A stretch of 64,000 nucleotides of DNA from Rhizopus sp. PT2906. Its lineage: Eukaryota; Mucoromycota; Mucoromycetes; Mucorales; Rhizopodaceae. The notes under the pieces were generated by a model. The model had not been told where the DNA came from. It searched no databases and saw nothing but the letters and a program-made list of their open reading frames with translations. A program made the position numbers and the translations under genes. The stretch is from NCBI GenBank assembly GCA_025529335.1, contig JAMYHX010000173.1:1-64000 (forward strand), given 5' to 3'. Positions 1 to 12,936 of the stretch are shown here, piece by piece. Positions within the stretch are counted from its first letter, which is position 1; every line of letters starts with the position of its first letter.

Positions 1-1009
1 CAACAACAAAAAGGAAATCAAAAAGGGAAATTTTGAAACAAATGACCACTCATTGGCTCATACCTTTTCTCTCTTTACAAAGTCTTTTACGAAGTCAGTT
101 TTTACTAATGTTGACTCATCTCTTTAAAACGAGAAACGTCCTTTTTCGCTTTTACTACATTTTAATTAAACCTTGCTGAAATATGCTTATGGATGAAAAA
201 ACAATAAGCGAATGAAATCATAGCATATCAATAAGCAACTTGCAAGGATTATCTATATACTTACCCAATAATATTTGCATAAATAATTGGATAATAAAAG
301 GGAATGAATAGGTCTCTGTACGAGTGTATGCTTTTAATACAACAATTTTTATAATCAAAACTACAAGAGAAGCAGCGAAAGGATATTATTGATGTAAGTG
401 AGACATAATAATACCTGATCAAGCAACCTTCTAGTCTAGGCAATTTCGGAGGCTTCGTTTCTCATTCTTATACGCATGGCTTAGCCATTGTCATAATGAA
501 GAGCAACAGTTATGTGGTTTTCCATAATTCTTCACAATGTATACATGCAAGAACAAGAAGAAAGGAGGATGAATATGTATGAATATAATGTTGAAGGTAG
601 CTTGGGTTTTATCCCATTTTCTTTCTTTCTTTCCCTTTGAATGTACAGCATCCTCAGCATCTTCTCTATGACCAATAATATAATACACCAGAGCGCTGTA
701 TAAGCAACAAGAAAGAAGTATCATAGTTCTACAGAACAGGAAAATATCTTGCTTGGAAATTTGCTGAGTTTCCGCATTTAGATGCTGCCAAAAATCATGC
801 CAACCAGCCCTTTTTTCATACATTTACTCAATCTTTTGTATGAGATATTATTATTCTATGCTTGCATTTTATTATATAGGCATTACAGATAATACGTATT
901 ATAAAGGCTTTCTTTTAATATTTGATTTTTATTACAAAAAAGCGGTGTTAGTTACTGTTATTGTTGTTAGACTCTTTCATGACTGAACTGAACTTATCGA
1001 GAGAGGCAC
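1..1009. other. Gene-poor AT-rich spacer
   Basis: No convincing gene is seen. A 110-codon open frame on the minus strand (491-823) has no family I recognise. It lies downstream of the recombinase relic at 1010-1778, so it may be more of the same decayed element, but I could not match it. Confidence 0.4.
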
Positions 1010-1778
1010 TCATTCAAAATTGATGGCTGAAATCAAAGCAATACATTCCGATATTCCTTGACTTTCTAGTACAAGCGAGAGCAGATCAGCAAACTGCATC
1101 CCAAGCGCTGTTTGGCTACGACAAAGCATGGCATGACTGATAAAAAAGCAGAGTCTGCCTCTGCATCCAAGATGATCATTCTTCTCAGTCAAGAAATAGC
1201 CACTAACTTTTTTCCAGCTCTTGTTTGGTGTAGCCGTCATTCAATATATTTTTTCCTCGATCTTTAAAATCTTGCCTCTTACTCTTGACCTTTTCTTTTT
1301 CGAGAGTATCCAGAAAAGTCCTAACGAGGGGTCCTCTTTCGGGACCATGGGGGGTTTAAGCCAAGTGTCTTTGATTGCTATACATGTCTGCAATATCTTT
1401 GATATAGACGAATACTGACTCTCTACCTAGAGCAATAGATGTGCCATCTAGATTTTTTCTAAGCTTTCGGCCTCGTTTCATGATATATTCTACAAGAAAA
1501 TAGCTAAGCATTTGGTCATTAACAATCTCCCATCACCAAATCTTTGTTCAAGGCACTATTTCTATGTTTAAACAGTATAGCTAGACTTTACAAGCATTTT
1601 TGTTATTTTCTAGAATTACCTTCCACTCTTCTTGCTTGGCTGAACATCCCTTAATAGTGTTCATAGGTCGATGAATCATATTTTGAGTAATGATCATTTG
1701 GTTACTATAGTACATAGCTGAATTGTTGTCAATCATGCGCTGAACACTTTCATCATTGACAGTAAGACGATTGTTCAT
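1010..1778 (-). pseudogene. Decayed Ndc10/Crypton-like tyrosine recombinase
   Basis: Read on the minus strand, broken frames give one collinear protein. The pieces in order are a segment containing RPMNTIKGCSAKQEEWK (about 1600-1685), a segment reading FGDGRLLMTKCLAIFL (about 1500-1540), a segment reading LDGTSIALGRESVFVYIKDI (about 1395-1450), and a C-terminal segment with CRSQTALGMQFADLLSLVLE (about 1040-1130). This order resembles the Ndc10-like, Crypton-type tyrosine-recombinase proteins that are repetitive in Mucoromycota. Stops and frameshifts separate the pieces, so it is not functional. The family assignment is by pattern recognition. The catalytic tyrosine region was not found. Confidence 0.5.
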
Positions 1779-4281
1779 TTAGTTATTCATGTTAAGCTAG
1801 ACTATCAATGCATTATTTAGAAATACTAAAAAGAGAAAACATAGCATAAGGATAGGACTTATAGTAGTTTCAAAGAGATTTGATATTGAATTAAAAGTGT
1901 ACCTCTCTTTGAAGCCTTGAAGCCTTGATTTTGTTAGTCACTATATTAAGAAAATAAGCTGAACCTCATATTGGATAAATTGTCTTCTAAATGTTATGGA
2001 GTTACAGATGAGTCTTTGAAGGTTCAGATACTGTTTCTGGGAGTATTGCTGGAAAGGGTTCACTAAATTAGTAGACGTAATGACTTTTTGTAGCTGTACC
2101 ATCTTGAATGTCATGAAGGAGGTCTTTTAAACTAGTATCACATATTTGTAGATTTTATAATCCAATATAAAACTGATCTCGTGAAGTATACGAATGTACC
2201 TTATTTTTAAGCAACAGTGTAGTACTTTAATGAAATGCTTAAATGTACTTGCTTTATTACTCTGAATAAAACACATCAGTGTTTATTCAATGATTTAAAA
2301 GAGCTCAAAATAGATAAAAGATCATCATAAGGACAATCTGTGAGAAAGTTGACACTAAAAAACCCTTCAGAGTTCAAGGGTAAGAAAGGGACAAAAGGTA
2401 AGGGTTGAGTAAAAATACTAATGGGAAGTAAAATGAAACAATTAGTTCATTCAAGAACCTTCTGAACACATGTTTATTTAATAGGAGACCTGGCTGTCAT
2501 GAAGTAGCTGGTCTAGTTCATATAATACGGGACAGACAGTTGGCCATCACTGTGACCAAGAGAGGGTTAATGCAGAGGAAGCCAAGGGATGTAGTGGAGA
2601 TATATTCATAAAGTATGATGGTGAATATTTTATCTTTTTAGACATAATAGGCTTTAGTGCATACCGAGACAGCCTATAGCTATGGTCCATCGAAAGCTGT
2701 CATCCATGATGACATTTTATCATGTAGACAGTCTAATCACCATCGTATACAGCAGAGACACTTTGAATTGGGCATGATATATTGAGTTGGACTGACCTTG
2801 GGAGGCATTGTCGCTGTTCATACACGTCAAAAACAAGGCATGGTTTCTTCCTAACAGAACCTTGGACTGCGCAATACACTGTTCTTCATATAGAAAAAAT
2901 ACTTCTATCTTTCCCCAGACCCGATTTATTTACTCTTGGGTTTAGTGCCATTTAGTGCACGAACGAACAATATTACTCCTATTATCTACTCATTCAGCTC
3001 GATTAATCATACATCCTAACATTGCAAATGGTCGATGTCGGACCGGGATTATTATATCTTGGCAATAGTTAAGAGCACTCATATCTGATTTTGCAACTAA
3101 TCTAAAGTCAGAGTCATACTCTTTCTCCAGCTGTTGATCAACTGTAAACTGAATGCAATATCAAACACTTGGCCACAGCTTATTTAATATTTTAGATGCT
3201 GCTCGTTCTCTAGATTTTAAAAAAAAAAAAACAGCTGGTTCATTTTGTTGTCTTTCAAGTCCATCTGATTGCTGTGAAGCGTCTGAAAGACCAAAGCTAT
3301 AACTAATGTAACGACATTGTGGCGTTGAATCGAAAAACCTTGAAGTGCCTGATGTCACTTCAAAACAGATCTTGGAAGAAACACTATCTGATAAACGATT
3401 GGGAATAGCTTTTTTTTTCCAGATATTCTTGCGCGCTGTTTGACCTTTTTATTCTTTTCTACCCTATATTAAGTAAATCTTTTTGATTAGCATCAACAAC
3501 TTTCACCCATCTGTTGTTGAGCGTAAGGTTACACGATTTGCTATGGCTACATTAAGCCCTGATTTACTCAAAATACTACAAGATACGAGGAGTCATGAAG
3601 ATATATAATAAAGCTAAATGCCAAAGGTTAAGGGAAGTGGATGCAAACCAACATCTTCTTAATGTTGATTTTTGTATTCTCTGATGCTCCAAAGAGTAAC
3701 AATGGGCTCTAAAATGTTGCACAGGGTCGTTTGCAGAATAAAGGAAAGGGTAAATCTTATGAAAACTGGATTAATTGAAGTTATTTTACTTGTTGTCAAC
3801 TTGTTTGACCTTTTTCACATATAAATGCGACATAATTTTTTCTCTTGGATTGAATATACATCTTACAAGTAGTATTTCGTGAAGACTGTACAGAGCAAGA
3901 TTACATATTGTAAAGCTCTGATCGTATATAGTTTTGAACCACAACGAGCATTTGTTTATGCATTGGTGATATGATGATAATTGTGGATTTATCCTAAGCA
4001 TAATGTATATTTAAGGGTGATACTTGCAATCATTTTTTTTTGTAATCTCAAACCATAAAAAAATCGCTTGAAAAGGGGTTTTATTATAATAAAAAGGACT
4101 TCCTTTTGGTATTTGAGATAACCTTTAGGAGCAAGGTATATTGTGCTTGAAAAACACAAGGAAGCCATAGATGACTATAATATAGGAAGCAAGCATTCCT
4201 CCCCTCCAGCAAAAGGGGAGGTAGTTTATACAATGATTATGAATTTCTCTGTTATCTGCAATATAGAAAAAATTGATTATT

Positions 4282-4316
<35 letters not shown>

Positions 4317-4342
4317 CGTCATCATCGTATATCTTCTTCATA
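1779..4342. other. Long gene-poor spacer
   Basis: About 2.5 kb with only short, unconvincing open frames on either strand. A (TTG)n trinucleotide run sits at 4283-4316, just beyond the 3' end of the SANT-like gene. The run makes poly-Cys, poly-Leu and poly-Asn shadow frames that are not genes. Nothing else recognisable. Confidence 0.5.
4283..4316 (+). repeat. (TTG)n trinucleotide microsatellite
   Basis: About eleven TTG units in a row followed by TCGTCATCATCG. It lies in the likely 3' UTR of the minus-strand SANT-like gene, where the transcript would carry a CAA run. Confidence 0.9.
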
Positions 4343-4925
4343 TTAGTAATAAATGCTGGATCCTTCATCAAACAAGAATTCATCATCCACTTCGCCTTCA
4401 TCCTCTTTGATATAAGCAAATATTCGATCACATTCATTATAATACTTAAACATAGAGATCAGCTGTTGGTCTACAGGTTTACCAGCATATGATTTATGGA
4501 ATGAGGATAAAGCGAGGGATATATAACGAGGAAATAATAATATATGTACCTTGGTCATCCTTCACAAGAGAAAGTTTATATTTTTCCGCTTCAGTAACTT
4601 TCCACCAGGACTTACCTGTTGCTTTACTGATAGCTTCCCAGGTAGTCCATAGCCAGATAATTTTATCGAGAATATCTTTAGGTGTCTTTGCTTGATGAGA
4701 AAAGGCAGTTTGAGAGAGATAGTTGCAATAGGACATTCGTTCGTCATCGTATATAAACCTATTTGTGCCTTCTCCTATTTCAATTTCTAACTCAAGTAAT
4801 AACAAAGCAACATCTTCATCAGTCCAAAGACAAGTATCATGTGTTGCTAAATGAGCGGCTAATTCCCTTCTTTCCTTTTTCTTTTCTGTTGAATCTGTTG
4901 AATATAAAGTATTTGTAGGAGACAT
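4343..4925 (-). CDS. SANT/Myb-like DNA-binding domain protein
   Basis: Two exons, 4925-4550 and 4470-4343, joined across a 79-nt GT-AG intron; G plus AC makes an Asp codon and keeps the frame. The protein is about 167 residues. A WTDEDVALLLLELE segment near residue 35 starts a trihelix or Myb/SANT-like fold. Further features are DILDKIIWLWTTWEAISKAT and GKSWWKV, and an acidic tail (EDEGEVDDEFLFDE). Such proteins usually bind DNA; many fungal copies are lineage-specific and some derive from transposons. Its start lies only 36 bp downstream of the ALDH stop on the same strand, so the promoter must overlap the ALDH 3' end. The function is not known. Confidence 0.6.
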
Positions 4926-4961
4926 AATAAATAATAAAAAAGGGAAAGAAAAAAAATTCTT

Positions 4962-7022
<2,061 letters not shown>

Positions 7023-7579
7023 AATATTAGTTGCTTATAGAAAGAAAGAAAAAAAAAAGAGAGGAGAGAAAAAGAATGGTATGAAGAAGAAGAGATGAAG
7101 AAAGATATTTATATAATTGCATCCAAATAATCGGAACTAAATTGTGTACGATTTCTGAGATTACATTTTGTAACAAGAAAAATATACTACCTTGAAGCAA
7201 TGGATATTAGTAATGCCCTTACAAGTAGTTGGGTATCGGATTAAGTGTTGATAGTAAAGTCCTAACTTGCTCAAGAAGTGTAAAGATGTAAGTATATATA
7301 TATATAGAGTAATTACTTTATATGGAGTATTCTCGTATAATGAAAGGATTAATAATACGTGAAACTATAATCAAGTACATCCGCCAATATATTCTTAAAT
7401 ATCTCATGTTCATATTCTAAAGATGACGCTGTTGATAGAAGAACTTGTATCAATGAGGATCAGCAAGCCCAAATAGAGTATTTAGAATAAAGTTTATTTT
7501 GAGTCAACAAAGAATTCATATTATGCATGAATAGTGCTTATCACAGCATAAATAGTAAAAAGAGACGTGTTTGCTATCA
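7023..7579. other. Spacer, no gene seen
   Basis: AT-rich DNA with poly-A/G tracts directly upstream of the ALDH start (likely its promoter and 5' UTR) and a short TATATA run near 7295. No open frame of interest. Confidence 0.6.
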
Positions 7580-7750
7580 TCACAAAAGTGCTTTGGTTGA
7601 TTTATTATAATATTTGGAGGCAAATACAGTCATGGCTATACAAGAAAGAATATATCCGCTAAACTTAAAGAAAGCTGACCGAGAAAACTGTCTTTCTTCT
7701 TCTGGTGTACGAAATGATGCGTATATCTTCCACAGGTTGGGCAGAGCCAT
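7580..7750 (-). CDS. Small single-span membrane protein, unknown
   Basis: A 56-codon frame starting MALPNLWKIYASFRTPEEER, preferred over the upstream in-frame Met because that extension is Lys-rich 5'-UTR-like sequence. One hydrophobic segment (FSGYILSCIAMTVFASKYY) near residues 32-50 would span a membrane, and the C-terminus is short and basic. Size and architecture suggest a small mitochondrial inner- or outer-membrane subunit, but I do not recognise a family. The A-rich stretch directly before the ATG could be a leader or the end of a 5' UTR intron. Confidence 0.5.
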   Translation of the reverse strand: MALPNLWKIYASFRTPEEERQFSRSAFFKFSGYILSCIAMTVFASKYYNKSTKALL

Positions 7751-9411
7751 CTTTTTTTTTTTTCGTTTGTAAATGTCGAACGTGATGTAGGTCTGCTTTA
7801 ATAATAAAAAGAAAACCCCTATTTTGGAAGGATTCGTCAATCACTTCTATTCAGTGAGCTGTGATTGAAAAAATACTTACATGATTATAAACAGTCATGG
7901 ATCATAAAATGGTGTCACAATCAATTTTGTGCTTATTCTCGTTAAACGCGATGTTACTTTAATTATTTGTAATAACGAGCTTTCTTTATCCAAACATTCA
8001 TTTGTATTTTTCATTATTATTTTGTCTACATCAGATGCACAGCTACTTGATCAAATTTCTAAATGTTGCTGAAAAATTGCCAGAGTCGCCTCCCTAGTTG
8101 CAATAGTTGGAAAATACATAAGTGTCAAAGAGCTGGCCGAGCTATACAACATCAAGTCACGACATTGAACATACTGAAAAAGCCATACAAAGCATGGACG
8201 CAGGAGGGCTATTTCAATAACGTATCAAAGCTTTTTTTTTCTATTTTGAAAGTTTCCTCTACTGAATCTCCTCAGGAGCAGACATATCAAGCGTAATCTG
8301 TTCTCTCGGTGCCATTGATCTTTGTCTTAAAGGAGCAAAAAGCAGGAACTAACTGAAAAGAATTTTATGGCACCCATAGGCATCTTTTATTCATCTTTCC
8401 TAACCTTATTGAGAAGGTATCAGGTCAAACTGAAGACACGCTTGTACAAAGGCTCCTCCAAGGATAGTTCATGACGACTTGGTCAAAAGTGTCGCTCATG
8501 AAGCTTGTCAAAAATGAATTAGACATTCTGAAACAATATTATTTGGCCTAACTTCAGCAACCAAAAATAAAATGAGGTGGGCCGTGATACTTTTTGAATA
8601 AACTTAGTTCCTTTTCACGTGTGTAGATTGACTCTTGGACCAGTCTTGCAAAGATTATAAAAACCCTGTATTATTCAAGCTCTTAACGACATCATAAAAT
8701 TGTGTGTCTATCAAATTAAATTCTATTTGAAAAAGTAATTTTCGTATACAATGCCTCGGTTATGTGTATTTTCATGTTAAAACGCGTCTGTTACTTCTCC
8801 TTAAACAGACATTACCATATTGGGTATTGTGCAACTTGCCTGAGATGCCACAACATGTTTAATGATGATATACTTTTTTTTTATCCTTTTTTGAACTGCG
8901 CTTTTTAAACAATATAACCTAAAGTCCATTATTCTAGAGTCTATTGAATGTTTTCTTTAGGTTCAAGAGAGCAATTTCGACACATGATACATGTATATAT
9001 TGAAGTAATAATCAATGTAATCATTTAAAGCACTTTTCTTTTTAACCATAAATAATTACGTTCAATGTCATAATACTCACAGTTTTTTAATCAAGTTTCA
9101 AGAGTCACGTGTAAAGAAGAGGTTACTAATGATTATTCGCACAACATCATCACTCGTGTGCCATGTTAATGCTCCGCATTAGTTGCATATAATGCTAGTT
9201 TGCATAATTTTTAAATGCTCATCAACAACATACATTCTAAATGAAGTGCATTGAGGTAAAGATACTCTCTGTAGAATGATCAAAAAAAGATGAGTGCTTT
9301 ATTTATAAAAAGCAACAAAAAAAAAGCAATTTAAAACTCCTCGGCGTGTTTCTCTCTTCTTTTTCTTTTCTTTTCTTTTCTCTTTATCTTTTTCCTTAAT
9401 AGTGTAATAAA
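7751..9411. other. Spacer with decayed ORF debris
   Basis: Between about 8040 and 8610 the plus strand carries protein-like fragments interrupted by stops and shifts, for example a piece reading HTEKAIQSMDAGGLFQ and another reading IVHDDLVKSVAHEACQK. They look like a dead coding sequence or transposon but could not be assigned. The rest is AT-rich. A CT-rich tract at 9353-9395 probably belongs to the promoter of the next gene. Confidence 0.4.
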
Positions 9412-10241
9412 ATGTCCGTAAAGGAAGTAAGACTACTTATCAATGCCATTGGCTTATATTCCAACCTATATGCACTGAAAAATATAAATTCAACGGCCTT
9501 ACAAAACCCTTATTCTTTGGGCTTTGGTGGTCAATATCAAGTAAGTTGACAGCATAAATATTATGGTTGTAGACAAATGCGTATTAAAACGTATTATAGT
9601 ATTTGACAATTCTTGGACTAGTCACAGCCACTATAGCCTTCGGTTTAAAGATCCTTCGTTATTTTGTACCCACGTTTTCTTCTGGTAACATTGGAACAAA
9701 AGCATAGTGTTTTGCAATACTAACTTTTTTTAACAGTAATATATACAATCGTGACAAACATTGCAACACCTGTAAGTTTAAGACAAAAAATGCTTTAAAC
9801 CGCTTGCTTACATAACACTTTATTCAGATGGAAGGCCTTATTAGCGTCTTGTATTGGTCCATGTTACTAATAGACCCTCGTCTGCTCGTGCCTGAGGATT
9901 TGCCACGCATTCCTCTTCTCTTAGATTTTACCCTTCACTTATTTCCTGCCATCTTTTTATGGATTGACTTTTTGATGTTTGACATAGACTTTGTCAGGTC
10001 CAATGCTCATGTTCTTCTTATTTACTCATTCACCTTGTTCTACTTCATCTGGTCCTCATATTGTCATTCGAAAAATGGCTATTGGCCATACCCTTTCCTC
10101 GGTGATTTTACACTGTGGATGCGTATTGGCTTCTTTGTCATGTCTGGTGTTCTCTGCTGGGGCATGTATGAACTAGGAGCAGCAGTACACGCAAGATTAC
10201 ATAGAAAGCCCCTGGTGAAGAGTGCTCGCTTAAAGCAATAA
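9412..10241 (+). CDS. FAR-17a/AIG1-like membrane hydrolase
   Basis: Four exons: 9412-9540, about 9601-9683, about 9738-9771 and 9828-10241. The protein is a polytopic membrane protein of roughly 220 residues with several hydrophobic segments. It matches the AIG1/ADTRP (FAR-17a) family, whose animal members are threonine hydrolases that cleave fatty acid esters of hydroxy fatty acids. The visible family features are a Thr near VTNIATPMEGLISVLYWSML, the DFTLHLFPAIFLWIDFLMFD segment with a conserved His, and YCHSKNGYWPYPFLG. The third exon is short (VIYTIVTNIATP). Likely endoplasmic reticulum or plasma membrane. The enzymatic role in fungi is inferred from animals. Confidence 0.82.
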
Positions 10242-11465
10242 AAAAATGACTTGTTGATGCTGATATAGACATCATATAGTTTATTCAAAACACATGGTTT
10301 CGTTTCAAAAAAAAAAAAAGAAGTTTCATGTCCTCTTAAGTATGCGAGTAAATATCACGTTTCACATTGGGTTCTTTTACTGAAGGATATGCTTATGTAT
10401 TCTAGGCTGATCAGCAGTTTACATACTGTTGAAATAAAGACTAGAGCATTGACATCTATTAATAAAGATGTGAGCTCTTTATCATGATGGATGCTTCAGT
10501 TGGCAAGTTTCTCATTTTTATTATTCCCATAGACATACTACAAGACATACGAAGCGTAGACAAGTCCATAGGCGGGTCGTCTTGATTCTCAAAAGAGAAT
10601 CCATTGAAATTAACCTCTTTTTTTTCTTTATCATTTATGATCTTTTTGTATCAATCTATGTGTTTTCGCTTTACGTAATTGATTTTATAATTTAATACAA
10701 GTATAAAATAAACTAATGAAGATATTGTCTAGGCAGTGTGCACTTATACATTTTTATTGAAGCTTGAACGGGGATATTTCTTTGCTGACCCCAACGGGTT
10801 TTTGTGTCAACATTTAATGATAAATCAACCATTTGTTCATTCTGCATGAATATACATCCAAATCACGTATTATGGCATCTCTTATACTCAGACAATGAAA
10901 TACTTTATTGTCTTTCTCAGTAAATCTGTTCATGATGTTATCAAATCCAGACGCCTTCTAGCCCTTTTACAGATAAATTGATGATCTATTGACGAAAAAG
11001 GCTAATTGGCTGAAAAAGAATAATTTTTTCTTGTATAATGACAGAAAGTAATACAATCAATAAAAAACTATTGCACTTTTAATTAATTTTTTATGTGACC
11101 TGATCAAAGCATCGATAGTTCTGACTTTAAATAGAATGATTGGCAGGAACAAACCCAAGTGGCAATTGGCTTTAACAAGACCATCAAAAGAGAGAAAAAG
11201 AGAATGTGTGTATATAAAGAAGAGGTGTGACATTAGTCTTGGCGAGGGAATGAATTAAAATACAGCAGATTCGATTTATTGAAAACAACAAAGAGAGAGA
11301 GACATAACAATATAATTTTTTTAATAACAGAAAAACATGAAATAAATAAGCATAAAGAATAAAGAGAATCCTATAAATACAAAATATAAAACATACATAC
11401 ATACATACACACACATATTTATAAAGATATTAAAAGTGTTGCCAAGTAAAAAAAAAAAAGCTGAT
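10242..11465. other. Spacer, no gene seen
   Basis: AT-rich DNA containing the 3' flanks of two convergent genes. Short CA/TACA repeats lie near 11394-11416 (catacatacatacacacacat). No supported gene. Confidence 0.6.
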
Positions 11466-12612
11466 TTAGTTTGGCCACTTTGAACCCAGCCAGCCTAGTT
11501 TACCAAACACCTTCCAGAGAACACTCGCCTTGTTTACGTCAATGCAGCAAGCCTTTTGTGCTTCTGATCTTCTAAACAATGAATTGTCTTGTGATGCCTT
11601 ATGTGCAGCTAATATTAAAGCATATTTACATTTTAAATACTGTTCAGGTGTCAATCGAAGACCAGATGCAATGGGTACCTCACCAGGATGAAGTTTTTCA
11701 AAATAAGGCATCGATTGGATCTTTAGAGGTGAACCTAGATATTAGCTTATTAGTGTTTCCTTTTTTATAAGCTAATCTACATTTTAGCAGACAATCCTTA
11801 CCTTTCCAGGCAACGCGAATTCCAGCCCTGTTCTCAAGCACATCTACTTTTGGAATCCAGTCCTCCTTGCCTTTAAAAATAGTAGCAATATCACTGTCAG
11901 CGGCAACCTGATCAAAGAAATAAGCTGCATCTCTCTTGGCTTTGTTGCTATTAATAGCTCCTGTCTGAACATCTTCATTTTCCATATCGTCCTGGTCACT
12001 CTCTTGAAGTAAGTTTTGATCACAGGCTCGACTTCGCAAGTCACCGGACACGTTCCCATCAGTCAAAGATGATGATGTGGCATGATACACAGCCTTGGGC
12101 TCACGGTTCCTTGACTTTGCCACGCTCTCATTACTGCTGATATCTGATACCGCCAAGCGTAGCAATTTTCTCTTTGTAGTACAAGGTATGTTTCTATTCT
12201 TTCGTTTACGTGTCTGATCTTGAAACACAACCTTATTATATGGCGTTGCGAGGGACATTTGTTGCTTCAAGAGGCATGCAATGGGTATCGTGAACGACCC
12301 TTGAGTTGTTGTAGGGAGTGAGCACTTGGGCTTGCGCTTTTGGCGGCATAACGGTGGAGATTGCCGCGGGTGGATGGCATAAGAAGCTCGTAAAAGAGGT
12401 TGCACAATATATGCGTCCAAGCCGTCTCGGCTCTGCCCATCTTTTCGCAATTCACACGTTTGTAGATTGAATGCCGATAGTGTAGACGAAGGGGGTGAGT
12501 CAGGAACAGAATCTGGGCGTATAAAGTCTTTCCTGTCAACTGGATTGCAAAACCAAGCTTCTACTTTGCGTTTAGGGGTCATGGGTGGGGAAAGGACGTT
12601 TGATTGAGTCAT
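11466..12612 (-). CDS. SWIRM domain protein (Fun19-like)
   Basis: Two exons, 12612-11802 and 11734-11466; the intron join G plus GT keeps the frame (AWKG then SPLKIQS). The N-terminal two thirds is low-complexity and probably disordered, starting MTQSNVLSPPMTPKRKVEAW and containing basic clusters (TRKRKNRN). The last roughly 85 residues form a SWIRM domain: LRLTPEQYLKCKYALILAA, then AQKACCIDVNKASVLWKVFG and KLGWLG. SWIRM domains bind DNA or histones. A C-terminal SWIRM on a disordered protein is the layout of yeast Fun19 and the fission yeast Laf1/Laf2 proteins linked to histone deacetylase. Chromatin role inferred from these. Confidence 0.85.
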
Positions 12613-12936
12613 GTTAATATATCTCTGTATGATGCTGGCCTTTTTTTTTCCTCTATCAGGGAATATTAAAAAAGGAGAAAGAAATGTGGTTGAAGCTTTT
12701 TCTTAATGAAAATCGTTTATCTATTTATATGTTTAAAGATAAAACTCAGATAATCAACAAGTTAAAGGAGTATACTATGTAGATTGCCTTTTTATTTATT
12801 ATGCCTGGAATTAATAACAATGAGAACCGGCTCCATTGCTTTAACAATAATAAAGAAAGGAAGAAAGAATCAGGGTAAATAGAAACAAAATGATATACAC
12901 AAAAAAAACAACAAAGCAACCAGGGGGATTTCATCC
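12613..12936. other. Spacer between SWIRM and Bem2-like genes
   Basis: 324 bp, AT-rich, containing the promoter of the SWIRM gene and the 3' flank of the Bem2-like gene. No gene. Confidence 0.6.

Noticed and set aside
4143..4492. Plus-strand frames with poly-Cys and poly-Leu near 4283-4316
   Set aside because: They are products of the TTG repeat read in other frames and overlap the 3' part of the minus-strand SANT-like gene.
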